In this document: positions 1 through 10,230 of the stretch, piece after piece
Numbering within the stretch: the first letter of the stretch is position 1
How the letters are laid out: each line of letters opens with the position of its first letter
Assembly: GCA_028023455.1 (NCBI GenBank)
Contig: JAQFVV010000507.1
Span: 184,501 to 248,500 of the forward strand
From: Epiperipatus broadwayi
Lineage: Eukaryota; Onychophora; Udeonychophora; Euonychophora; Peripatidae
Direction of reading: 5' to 3'
Length of the DNA stretch: 64,000 nucleotides
Translations under genes and position numbers: made by a program
The notes under the pieces: model-generated
What the model saw: the letters and a program-made list of their open reading frames with translations, nothing else
Database searches by the model: none
What the model was told of the DNA's origin: nothing

Positions 1-948
1 ACTATACTTTTAATGATGGAATTTTTTTTAGTTTTTTGTAAAAAAGGAACTGGCAATATAAAATATAAATCTTCAAAATAATATAATTCTCTTGATAAAT
101 AATTTGTTAGATTTAACAAATATTTTGTTGTGAAGTGTCTAACATGAGCATACACAATTTAGGTATACCATAGATTCCAGAATGATAAAAATTCAGGAAA
201 AGTAGCCATTTTCTTAATGAACTCATCTGGAAAAAACAGCATGTAATGTTGATTGTTAAGATATATTCTACTTTTTTTATTGATAAATATTCAGTAAGTG
301 TTTTGCATGCAGAGAAATAAGCTTTTTTCAATGCATCAATTCTTGGGTAGTCATCAGTAGTTGATGTAGATTGAATTATTCTTTTGTATAATTTATCAAC
401 TAGTGCCAGCAATTTAATAGGTGGAGGAGAAGCCTGAGTAATATGGTTAATTGTGTAAGAAACAATGTTAACAAATGCAATCCAGGCTTATACAGATTCT
501 AAGTCCAGCTTCTGCATTTTAAAGATTGCTATATAAATTTCAGAAAAAAGAAAGTCTGTAGCATAGATAGAGACTAGTACTCATATTGTTTCATCAGTTG
601 ATAGTTGTGTTCTATATAATAAGTTGAGGTTCAACATTACAAATAATATTAAGTGATCTGATAGTGATGAATTTTTAAAGGAAAGGTTAATCATATGATG
701 CAGCATAGGAGAATAAAAAGCTAAACCAATCAGTGAGGAATGTCTATCATTGTTAAAATAAACTGGGTTTTTTAATAGAAATCCTTCCCACTCATTAGTG
801 GTATTGTAGGCCTGGGTAACCATTTTTTAACAAATTAACCATAAGACAAGTTGAAATCCCCTAACAGTTGATATGGATAAAGTGATGATGCAAGAAGGGA
901 ATTTATGTTTTTATAATATATATATATATATATATACTTTTAAATGTA

Positions 949-985
<37 letters not shown>

Positions 986-1314
986 AATACTACATTTAAA
1001 AGTATGGCTTGATGCTTTAGTATAATAATTAATATGTGGAAATCCATGTATAATATTTTAAAAGATTTAAAGGGACATGCTTTATTAATAATTTCACCTA
1101 TGCCTGATGATGGAATGATGGATAATTTGGAGAAAATTGAGAAACCATGATTTTGTAAATAATTTGATAGATCTATAAGTGAACTGTTATAGATTTTTGT
1201 TTTAAGTGAATTTAACACTTGAGGTTGAGCAATATTGAGCCATTTTGAAAATTGAAAAACCTTTGCCACAGAGTTTAATCCTCTTATATTAAATGCACCT
1301 ATATTTATCCTCAT
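1..1314 (-). pseudogene. LINE ORF2, endonuclease part (decayed, cut by window edge)
   Basis: This is a non-LTR retrotransposon ORF2 read right to left. It starts with Met at 1314 (MRINIGAFNIRGLN), the N-terminus of an exonuclease-endonuclease-phosphatase (APE-like) domain, which nicks target DNA for reverse transcription. The frame stays open to about 1005, is interrupted by an AT palindrome, and resumes at 823-581. There, NDRHSSLIGLAF and SLSDHLILFV match the C-terminal R-x-D/SDH part of such domains. The piece at 412-113 (LLALVDKLYKRI region) looks like the linker before the reverse transcriptase, which would lie left of base 1. The usual E-T-K triad near residue 38 reads LKTKI, so a catalytic Glu seems lost. 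ORF1 lies just upstream on the same strand. Clade is uncertain; Tx1/L1-like is a guess. Confidence 0.72.
936..1003. repeat. AT-cored palindrome inside LINE endonuclease
   Basis: A 15-base arm (acttttaaatgtagt, 936-950) is repeated as its exact reverse complement at 989-1003, separated by an (AT)n tract. A second (AT)n tract lies directly left (about 916-935). It interrupts the endonuclease reading frame of the surrounding LINE, so it is either a small foldback insertion or an expanded AT microsatellite with duplicated flanks. Confidence 0.7.
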
Positions 1315-1476
1315 ATATAATAAAATAAATTATAGAAAAAATGCACAAAATAAGCTATATATATATATGTATAATGAATATTAAAAAAAATTAAAACTAA
1401 ACTTATACAATTAATTAAAAATTCTGTCATTACAAAGATAATGTATCCCAGAGTTGTCAAAAATTAGACACTCCCC

Positions 1477-2290
1477 CTAAATCCCCAAATCATTCATTTC
1501 TTCAGCACAGTCTGAGATATTAGCTAAGATCTTCAACCCTGACAACTTCTGAATCTTTAATCTCCCAGTAAAATTTGAACAAATTGTATCTTTAATTGCT
1601 GCATTTATCAGGTCATCTTCTGAAATATCTGCAAACTCAGTGCCCTCATGATTTAAGTTAATTATTTTTATATTTTTTTTATGTAGTTTGTGTGTGTTTA
1701 GACTTTCTTTCTCTTCACTAGATTCTTGTGATTGAGTCAATTTCTGTGGACCATGCTTTTTACATGGTGATGACTGGATTTTCTTTTTTCCATAATATTA
1801 GTTGTGTTTATTTGTGAAAAATTTAGTGTTATTCTATCCATGTTATCTATAAAGGTTTTATTTATTATATTAGGTATTATTAAATTTTTTGAATCTTTTA
1901 ACTGATAATTTTTTATCAACTTCTGCTGTTTTTTCTGCATCTATTTTGCTTAATTTGTAATTCATTTGTTCCTTGTATATCAGTTGGATTATTTACATTC
2001 ATTGTCTTGTGTGTTTATCATATTACAATGCTTGCACCATATATCAACCCATTTATTTGTTAAATGTCCTCTTTTCCAACATTGGAAACATTGTGATTTT
2101 AGCTCATGAATAACTAGAAGTAGTGTTGCCTCTTGGTCAGTGATTTCCATCAGTATATTCAGCACATCCACATTGTTATGTAATTTTACATTATATTCAT
2201 AGTTTTTACTATAGACAGGAATCAGAGTTAGCTGTTAAGTAAATTGGTTGGAAGTTAATAATTATTCTAAATGGTTCAATTAGTATTTTA
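1477..2290 (-). pseudogene. LINE ORF1 (gag-like, zinc knuckle), broken
   Basis: Three consecutive minus-strand frames (about 2290-1989, 1940-1737, 1740-1477) read as one frameshifted ORF1 ending about 160 bases before ORF2. The segment upstream of the Met at 2171 also reads in frame (IPVYSKNYEYNVKLHNNVDV), so the true start lies further right. About 28 residues into the 60-residue frame is a nucleic-acid-binding knuckle, CFQCWKRGHLTNKW: spacing C-x2-C-x4-H-x4, but with Trp for the last Cys. A further C-x2-C pair follows (WCKHC). The last part is acidic and Ser/Glu-rich. In this class, ORF1 proteins coat the RNA and form the RNP. Decay is clear from the frameshifts and the lost Cys. Confidence 0.62.
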
Positions 2291-2309
2291 GTTTAAAAAA
2301 GCATTAATA

Positions 2310-3789
2310 AAATGCCCGAAATTACATTTTGCCTATTTTAATTTATTATAACTACCACATAATTATGATGGATTTGGATGATCAGCTATTCACAAAATAC
2401 TATCCGATAAGTTGTTTAAGCTTAGGGCCTCATACAATAATTCCTTAGGAAACTTGTATAAAGAGCAGTTAAGATAGGTGATTGCTATAACAACCGACTA
2501 ATATGTAAAAAGTCATTTAAAAGATGAAAACAATCCTTGGTTGAACTTGTTCAAGATGTTTTGTAGTTGATCATCTGTTCACATAACTAGGAAGTTTATT
2601 TGATTTTCTTCATTCGAAGTAGTATATAAATCAAGTTCTGCAATAATGACTATTGTTGTTTTTTGGGATCTCGAAGTTGAACCTGGGTTCTTATTAAGAG
2701 AAAAAGTTTTTATTTGTAGATTTAGTATTAGTCACCAATTATATAATGTCAACATACATGGGTGTTGACCCCCTATGTGGTTTTTAAATGGAGGTGGCCA
2801 TGATTTATAGATTTCCTTGCTGCCAAGAGCAAATGTCAATTTAAAACAAATTATAAATTAACACAGACAAAATATATATGTCAAATTACTTGCCTTTATC
2901 TTTAATAGTAGTATATCACAATTTTGTAGGATTTAAAAATGGATATATGAAAAAATATTGTGTATAGCTTTTTCAATGAATATCACTGAAGAAGAATTTT
3001 CATTGAAGCTTGTTTCTGTCAAAAATCCAATATCTATTCTTCATTCCTTCCATGATATAATACTCAAATCAATAAGTTAAAAAAACTTCATTATATTAAA
3101 TACAAAAGTTTTTATGACTCTTTGGAAATAATTTTATTGATTAAAGTAAGTGAGTAAGTTTTAGTTGACAAATCTGTTTAAATAAATAAAATCAAACTAG
3201 TCTTTAGCCACTTTTATCCCACTTATAGTTCCATTGATATTGCTTTATGATCTGATTCATGGAAATCTTTGGTTGCAAATCCACTCTTGAAACCACGGGC
3301 CATTAATCAATTAATCTGGCCCAAATAATTTTTTTTATCTCAAATGTATACCTCCCAGATCAGAAGTATTTTTAAACATTCATTTCGGTAATAAAAAAAA
3401 TAGTTAATAGAAAAAATTGAAGCAAGTAAGAAAAATTATCAATGATGTTACAAAAAATAATTTCAGATAAAATTCAAAACAAGTGGTAGGAATATATTCA
3501 TTATCAATCTGAATGATAGTTCTTTTAAATTTTAAAATTATTGCAGACTTTTTAAATATTTCTGAGAAATTTAACTACTTAAATTATATAGAGAATACCA
3601 TAAGATTATATATTTTAAATGAAATAGATATCTCTTTTTAAAAACAATGACTTCCTTTTATCAGTCTATTTATGCTCAACAGATATACAAACTACAACCA
3701 TATACAATTGTTAGCCATGCATAGTAAAACCAATGAGATATAAGAAGAATATTAAGCTATAATGACTGTAATTATGTAAAAAAAGTCCT
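2310..3789. other. A+T-rich stretch without recognisable gene
   Basis: Probably includes the 5' part of the LINE to the left. A short G+C-richer patch near 2665-2690 (gatctcgaagttgaacctgg) and another near 3280-3330 may be old repeat fragments. I see no open frame, splice pair or RNA gene that I can defend. Confidence 0.4.
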
Positions 3790-3912
3790 AAAAGAAATGT
3801 TGTTAGCCGAGAGGTCAGCGCAGCTGCCTTGCAAACAAGCAGTTGGCTGCAGACTATTGGTGTGGGTTCGTCTCCCGCCGATGCTATGACATATGAAAAA
3901 AAAAGAAATGTT
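3790..3912 (+). mobile_element. tRNA-derived SINE with 12-bp target-site duplication
   Basis: The body at 3802-3900 begins with a tRNA-like head: an A-box-like gttagccgagaggtcagcgc, an anticodon-arm-like ctgccttgcaa...gcag, and a B-box-like gtgggttcgtctcccgc. It ends in tgacatatg followed by an A tract. It is flanked by aaaagaaatgtt at 3790-3801 and 3901-3912, a perfect 12-base duplication typical of LINE-driven target-primed insertion. The head has extra bases between the anticodon arm and T arm, so it is either a long-variable-arm (Leu/Ser-like) tRNA relative or a mutated one. Its tail is shared with the SINE at 39.3 kb. Transcription would be by RNA polymerase III from the internal boxes. 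Confidence 0.82.
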
Positions 3913-6900
3913 TTTTTAATTGAAAATTCAAATAGAATTGATGAAATGGGAGTTAGTTTAATGATGATATATTTAGAGATAATCTAAGAAGATATGAATA
4001 TGCAGTTGGTTTTAACATTTTAATTGTGATGAAAAATGAAAAAGAAAACATTTCAATAAATAACATGATATTACAATTTTAAAATCTGCAAGAATAGATG
4101 AGATCAAACTGCAGAAAAAAAAAATAGAAAGAAGATTGTAATAATAAAATTGTGCCAACACACATATAACGTAAAGCTATATCAATGATAATTAACAACT
4201 TAAAAGGCTTAGCGCTTTTGAGAAAGTATATGGGCATGGAAAATAACTAAAGTTTTTGAATGTCATTGAGAATGGCAGAACTTAAAACTTGTAAGATTTT
4301 TCTTTATAATTGAGTGATATATAGTTACATCTTTTGCAATTAAGAAAATTACAAGAATATAAAAAATATCAGATAAAAGATAAGTTAAGTGAATGAAATT
4401 GAGGGGAAATAATCTAGTCTTTTCTGTAAAGTAAAATTGTGATAAGAAGAATAATATTTTGAATTAACCGATTATTAGAATTACATAGTAAAAGATATGT
4501 GAAGTATAAACCAAAATTAGTTTTTATTACTTTTATTTCTATAAATATAGAAAGTTTAAAAATAATACTATTTTGATCTAATTTGTTCTTAGTAATAAGA
4601 TTTTTATCATTAATAATCACTTTTAAATATTACATGAAAGGTGATTAATACTTATATAATTTATTCTTTTTATTATAAATAAAGAGTCAAATTTATTATA
4701 AACTAACAAAAGTATTGAAGCCTCTGGGTTTAAGAAAATGATATTATAAAATCTGAGATTAAAACAGAAAAGCTATTTATTGATTGCATACTATAAAGTT
4801 ATTCACATATATTAGTTGAGATAGTAGATTGATGACCACAATTCAACAAGTTGTCAGTTGTTTGCAAATATATCTTAAGAATATCTGGTAATTGTTACAT
4901 TAAAATTATGATTTTATATAACTAAAAATGCATTAGTTATACTGGTTTCATAAATAAGCAATTCTAGTTATGCAAAAATCACTAGTAAATTTTTGATGGG
5001 GTAAATTTAATGATAATCTAGCTCTTAGTATATGTAATGGTAATATAAGTATTGGTTTAAATTATACTAAAAATATTCAGAACATCCTATCACTAAAAGA
5101 AGTTATGTGACCCAAATATGAATATCTAAAATACATTGGATCATAGTCATAAAGAATAATCATGATAAGTATTTGTTGAGTATTGGGTGAGTGGTATTAT
5201 GTGAATTTGATCAGATGCAATATAACTTTAATAGAATATTGTAAGAAATGTTTGCATGAGTTTTTGGTTTTGTAAATAAATTAAGCATATTCTAATTTTT
5301 TGGGTTCTGATAAAGATTGATATGGTATAAAGAATTCATCTATAAATATTTTTATTTCATACTTATTTATTTTACAGCAATTTCTCTCTGTTCTTGGTGT
5401 GATTTTTAACTGATATAATAATACATGTGGCATAAAGACAAGTATTAATCTATTTCAAAGAATCAAAGTCATAAATCAGATTTGAATAGCTGACAACCTA
5501 TCTTATGTACATCTTTAATAAAATTAAACAGTGGTCAAATGGAAGAAACCCTTTGACAGAAGATTATTTTCCAAAAATTGTTCGACCTAATTTATTTAAA
5601 AACTAAATTTGATAAATTAGATAAAAGGCATAAATTGATTAAGATCAATAAATGCAATTGATAACTTGGAAATTTTATGCAAGTCAAGTTTGCCATTTAG
5701 ATTGCAGAACTTTAAATTAAAATGCTTTGATAGTTTTAGAATTATTTTATGCATATAGCAGATGACATAAACATAATTTATAAAGAGAAATAATACTATA
5801 AAACATTTTTAATGGGACTAAAATGTATTTTTTATTACTTTTATAAGAAAATGTTTATAAGACTGGTAGAAATTGAGGTATAATGATTTTCAAATTATAC
5901 ATATATTTTTGGTGAAAAAAATTGAATTTTTCAGACATTTTAAGGTAAAGATCTAGAAGCATTCAAAGTTAGATTCAATAGGTGAAATTGAGTCTAGTAT
6001 ATGGTGTTGAATTGTTCTAATTGTCAAAAACTTATATGGCAAATATGAAGTAGGTAACTAATCTGAATTAGTACAGCATACGACTTTTCACTTTAATATG
6101 ATTAACGTTGGATGTAGTATGAACATCAAGATCCATTACTTACACATTATTTCAATGACAAATAAAAATAATAAGGAAATATTTCACTAAAATATAAAAA
6201 CTAAAAGGGAGATTATTAGGAAAGACAAGATATCCATATGACTGCAGATTAATTACTGAACTTTCTAACTTGTTAGCTCTCACTCCAGAATGTTTTTGTG
6301 TTGAATGACTGATATATTGAAAAAGATATGCTTTTGGATTAAAATAATTTAGTTTTTTTTTTTTAATGTTTTTGTTTTACTATTAGCAACATGTTAAGGT
6401 TATTAATAAATTCACATTAGTAGCATTGATATTTTTTCAAATCATAACATTAAAAACCTCAAATTCTGATAGATGATCAGATAACAATGGAAAAGTAGTA
6501 CCATTTTTGGAATCTGCACATAGTGAAATTTGTAAGGTATCAAAACAATTGACTAATATTTTCATGTAAGCAATTGATCATTATTATTTAAAATAAGCTT
6601 TAAGATATTGTGATGTCATATAAACTGTTTTAATAACATTGAGATAAGAAACAAAAGCAACAAAACACATTTACCAATGGAGATTCATAAGTCAAATATT
6701 TACATCAGTGAATTTACAATTACTGTGATTAAACTTAAAGTTTAAAACATGACAAAAAATAGAAAAAATGAAAAATGAAAAATAAAAGCAGAAATATAAT
6801 CAGAAGTGAGTGACAAATTAACTTTTGGTTTAAAAAGACATTAACTCTCAAGGCAATCTCTGTCCTTTGTGCTAATCTTCTCAAAAAAGAATGATAACGA

Positions 6901-7513
6901 AAAAAAGAGAATTGTCTAGAATAATTTATCTTTATATTTTATCAGGTTGTTTCTTTCATTATACTTCATATTTATTAAATATGGAAGTTTACATACTGAT
7001 TATAGAATTGGTGAATTTTTAAAGTTTGCAGCATAAAGAAATAAACTTTCATATATATATTTAAAACTTAGATAATCCTTTGTTGATATTTTTACATAAA
7101 TAAAAAGTTATATTCTATTCTATAAAATTGGTTGAGTGTCATTTCAAATAAAGATGAAAAAAAAACTTTCTGAATAAGTTGACCTTTAAATAAATTATAA
7201 AATCATTTAAACTTTCTTTTAGGGGTTTCTTATTTTGCTTCTTAATAATTACTCAGACCAAAGTTTCTTTGTTTTGTTTGTATCATAAATCTTTTTAATC
7301 TATAGAAGCCTTTCAGATTCTTTATTAATAAATATTCTTGTTATTAATATTTCTAAAACTTAAATATTATTTTTTACTCATTAAGTATCAGTTAGATTTC
7401 AAAAAGTTTTTAATTATATTTGTATATATTAAGATATATAGGAGTTTCTGTTCAAAATAATTTAAAAGAATGTGAACAAAGATATTGTTTTTCTGAAGGT
7501 TTATGATGATTGT
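3913..7513. other. A+T-rich intergenic or intronic sequence, nothing recognised
   Basis: About 3.6 kb of A/T-rich sequence with scattered homopolymer runs. The only frame of note (4414-4620, minus, 68 codons) is low-complexity Ile/Leu/Asn and typical of chance in such composition. I found no tRNA, convincing exon or long repeat. Confidence 0.5.
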
Positions 7514-8076
7514 GTTTTAGTTGTATTTATTCTTAGGACTATTTTCATCATCTAATATGACTGTGTATTGAAGGTCTTTAGTAAAATTTGACTTTATTTA
7601 AATATTCCTAATACATTCAGCTATTAGTAATAGCACATCAAACAGGTTAGAATATGTGCAATGTTTCAAGAGTTATTATTCTCCCCTCTTCTTTAGGTGT
7701 TATAGCCTGACCAGTGACAGTACTAGCATGGGAATTGAACCTGGACCCTTAGATTCTTGAGTTTTGACTTTTAAGATAATGCTCTAATCAACTTTAGGAT
7801 GGCTCAGTTAATTAGAGCATTATCTTCTACTTCAATACTCAAGAATTTAAGGGTCCAGATTTGATTCCCATGCTAGTACTGCCACTGGTCAGATCAGCAA
7901 AACCTAAAGAAGAATGGAGAATAATACCTCTCGAAACATTATGCATATACTAACCTGCTTGATGTGCTATTACTAACAGTTGAAAGTATTTGGAATATTT
8001 AAATAAAGTTAAATTTTTGTAAAGACATTCAATACTCATATTAGATGATGGAAATAGTTCAAACAATAAATACAAT
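7514..8076. mobile_element. Hairpin (foldback) element: two inverted tRNA-like units
   Basis: The left half (7514-7795) is the approximate reverse complement of the right half (7798-8076), giving a near-complete palindrome of about 560 bp with almost no spacer. Each half carries, reading outward from the centre, a tRNA-like promoter (A-box-like ggctcagttaattagagc; B-box-like gatttgattccc), a CTRAAGAAG...CTCTCGAAAC motif, a spacer containing tgctattactaa, and a terminal arm ending atgatggaaatagt..ataaatacaa. Related copies lie at 34.5, 52.7 and 55.5 kb. The open frame at 8045-8263 starts in this arm and is not a gene. Confidence 0.85.
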
Positions 8077-8469
8077 TGAGCAAAGATATGTTCATATATC
8101 AGTGATGACAATTACAATTTCCGATTGCCTATCTAGTTTAATTAAAAGACACGATGAAAATTTAATTTCTTATCAAACAACAACTAATTGGAGTACCTAC
8201 CATACAGTCATCTTCTTCATGTATAGAAATTTGGGGGGGGGGGCAGCTTTTGTTCTGAAGTGAGTTATTGAGAGTGTTATTTTACTAAAACAAAATTTTA
8301 TAAATAAAGGTTTAAATTTTCACAATTAAATAATAAATATTTTTATCAGTGCACTATTAAAGTTTGTAATGCAGTTTTAAAAGTTTCAGTTATGTCAAAA
8401 GAGAAAAAATCAATGTATATTGTGCTGTGTCAAGGCACAGCCAACTGTCTTAAGTCATGCATGTTAGTT
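8077..8469. other. Spacer, no gene
   Basis: A+T-rich sequence with a run of nine or so G at about 8232-8241. Nothing else is recognised. Confidence 0.4.
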
Positions 8470-8800
8470 TTGTTGATTGGGGGTCACGAACTGGAATAGC
8501 ATCAATGATATTTGAATGACAAGAGAGAAAGTGAAACAATTTAGACTAATAACAGTTTATTAAACTTGTATTTTCATCTATACACTTATTACTGGTCCCA
8601 TAAATGTGTGAGAAATAATAAAAGGTTGGGGCAATCTGTAAAAAAATAAACCCAATCTGCTTTGAATGCTTCCAGAGTGCAGGAGCCTCTGAGTTTTCCA
8701 ATAGTGGTTTGGATGGCTTTATATATTTGTTTATTTTCTATTGTTTTTCTGGAATATTCAGCATTCATTCCATATATGGTATAATGTTAACAAACATGAC
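8470..8800 (-). mobile_element. Candidate 3' LTR of the Gypsy relic at 9.5-10.2 kb
   Basis: This block is richer in G+C than its neighbours and lies downstream, on the minus strand, of a degraded integrase, where a 3' LTR would be. Read on the minus strand it has a TATA-like atataaagcc near 8718-8727, a polyadenylation-like aataaactg near 8561-8569, and possible TGTT...AACA termini near 8790 and 8475. No second LTR copy is visible and the duplication is not resolved, so exact ends are uncertain. Confidence 0.35.
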
Positions 8801-9123
8801 CATACATGGAGCAGTTTGAGTACTCAACATTCATACAATTGTTTTATGTTCACACATAGTGCAGTTCAATTTTAATGATTACATAATGACAAAGTTATTT
8901 AAGTACCCTTACAATATTTGCTGCACATTTGGATACAAAAATAATATTTTATTTTTTATACAAAGATAACTGTAACTTTTTTATATATTAATACAACATT
9001 CATAAATCAATAATACTATATAAAACATACTTTATTATTTATTAACACAATTTTAATTCAATTACAATATATATTTAAATATAAGTTTATTGTCTATACT
9101 AAACTTAATGTTCAAGTTCTTAT

Positions 9124-9286
9124 AATCATTAGAAGTCAACACTTAGACAGTCCTAATATAGATAACAATCAACAATTTCAAACTGTTATCAAGGCAATCT
9201 CCGTTTAACAATTTTGACAACAGTTTGAAATTATTGATTGTTATCTATATTGGGATTGTCTAAATGTTGACTGGTTTCTAATAGTT
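9124..9286. repeat. Snapback repeat, arms about 70 bp
   Basis: The sequence from the agaagtcaacacttagacag side is mirrored by ctgtt...attgtctaaatgttgact as its reverse complement, with only about 20 bases between the arms. The inner arm (caacagtttgaaattattgattgttat) and outer arm (gggattgtctaa.tgttgact) recur in degenerate, non-palindromic form at 16.85-16.92 and 17.30-17.35 kb. This is probably a non-autonomous hairpin element or the inverted-duplicated 3' end of that repeat family. Confidence 0.8.
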
Positions 9287-9317
9287 ACTTTTAAGCCCAT
9301 TTAGCCTTGAGCATTAT

Positions 9318-9318
9318 T

Positions 9319-9361
<43 letters not shown>
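9318..9361. repeat. (CA)n(TA)n microsatellite
   Basis: Compound dinucleotide array: an AC run followed directly by an AT run. Confidence 0.95.
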
Positions 9362-9499
9362 CTCAATATTTTATATATATAATTGTGTCTATGCTATAAT
9401 AGAGCAGTTCTCCCCTCACTTCAGAAGATATAATCTTAACATACATAGTCCTTCAGATGATTAGGTAGATTTCTGGCTCTATATGGCATCTGTTACTTG

Positions 9500-10230
9500 T
9501 TTGTTTTCTCAGCTAGTATTGGGTTCTAGTTTGCTTTGTCTTGATTGGGTGACATTTTTGAATAGTCTGCTCATATATTTGCAGACCCTAGCCTCTAAAT
9601 CTGTAGATTCAGCAAATTGATGGCTATTTTTTATGGTTTTTGTTTGCATCCAATGGATTGCTGTCAGAGACATTGCTCTTGGTGTATCTAGGGTAGTATT
9701 CTTGATAGCACTTTTTTATAGTTTAGATGTTTATAGAGTGTCACACCAACTTCTATCTTTACTTCAAAGAGTGTGCTGCAATGCATCTGGGAATAGTTGC
9801 CATTTCCTATTTTGTTAAGATTGTTTAGCACTCAGACCTCTCCAACTTTAAAACTATTTTCACATTGCAGATTCAGTCTAGATTTCCTATTGTTAAGTAC
9901 AGCACTGTCAGCTTAGTTGTCACTTTTTTCCCAAACAATATTTCTGCTGGAGATTTCTTATAGTAGCTGATAGAATACTATGCTGGTGAAGTGTTACCTT
10001 GTGTACAGCTTCATTCATAGTTCTAGTATTTACTTTTTAAACCTGCTTTCATTTGTTGACCCACTTTCTCAGAAAAGTCATTTGTCTCATGATAATAGGA
10101 GTCATTTGAATATGCTCTATTTCCCATTCTTTCATGAAGGCTTCAAATTTCTCTGAAAAAAAGCAGCTCCATTATCAGATACTACTGTAATTGAAATTTC
10201 ATGAACAGCAAATAGTTTTTAAGTATAGAT
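9500..10230 (-). pseudogene. Ty3/Gypsy-type integrase end of pol, decayed
   Basis: Minus-strand translation gives an rve integrase core fragment: SDNGAAF followed by FSEKFEAFMKEW (10,190-10,110), the second catalytic Asp region. Then comes a region corresponding to the conserved catalytic-Glu helix, now damaged, and the downstream motif in which a short 'xxLxFG' pattern is expected (about 9,960-10,010). Further left, frames around FKVGEV (about 9,850) resemble the C-terminal DNA-binding part. Several stops and frame changes show it is dead. Integrase joins LTR cDNA to target DNA. No RT or gag was recognised to its right, so the copy is truncated or too decayed. Confidence 0.6.

Noticed and set aside
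914-982. CRISPR-like or satellite array
   Set aside because: It is only (AT)n with two short inverted arms; there are no spacers and the DNA is eukaryotic.
9633-9818. Plus-strand 61-codon frame
   Set aside because: It is antisense to the decayed integrase, which has recognisable motifs on the minus strand.
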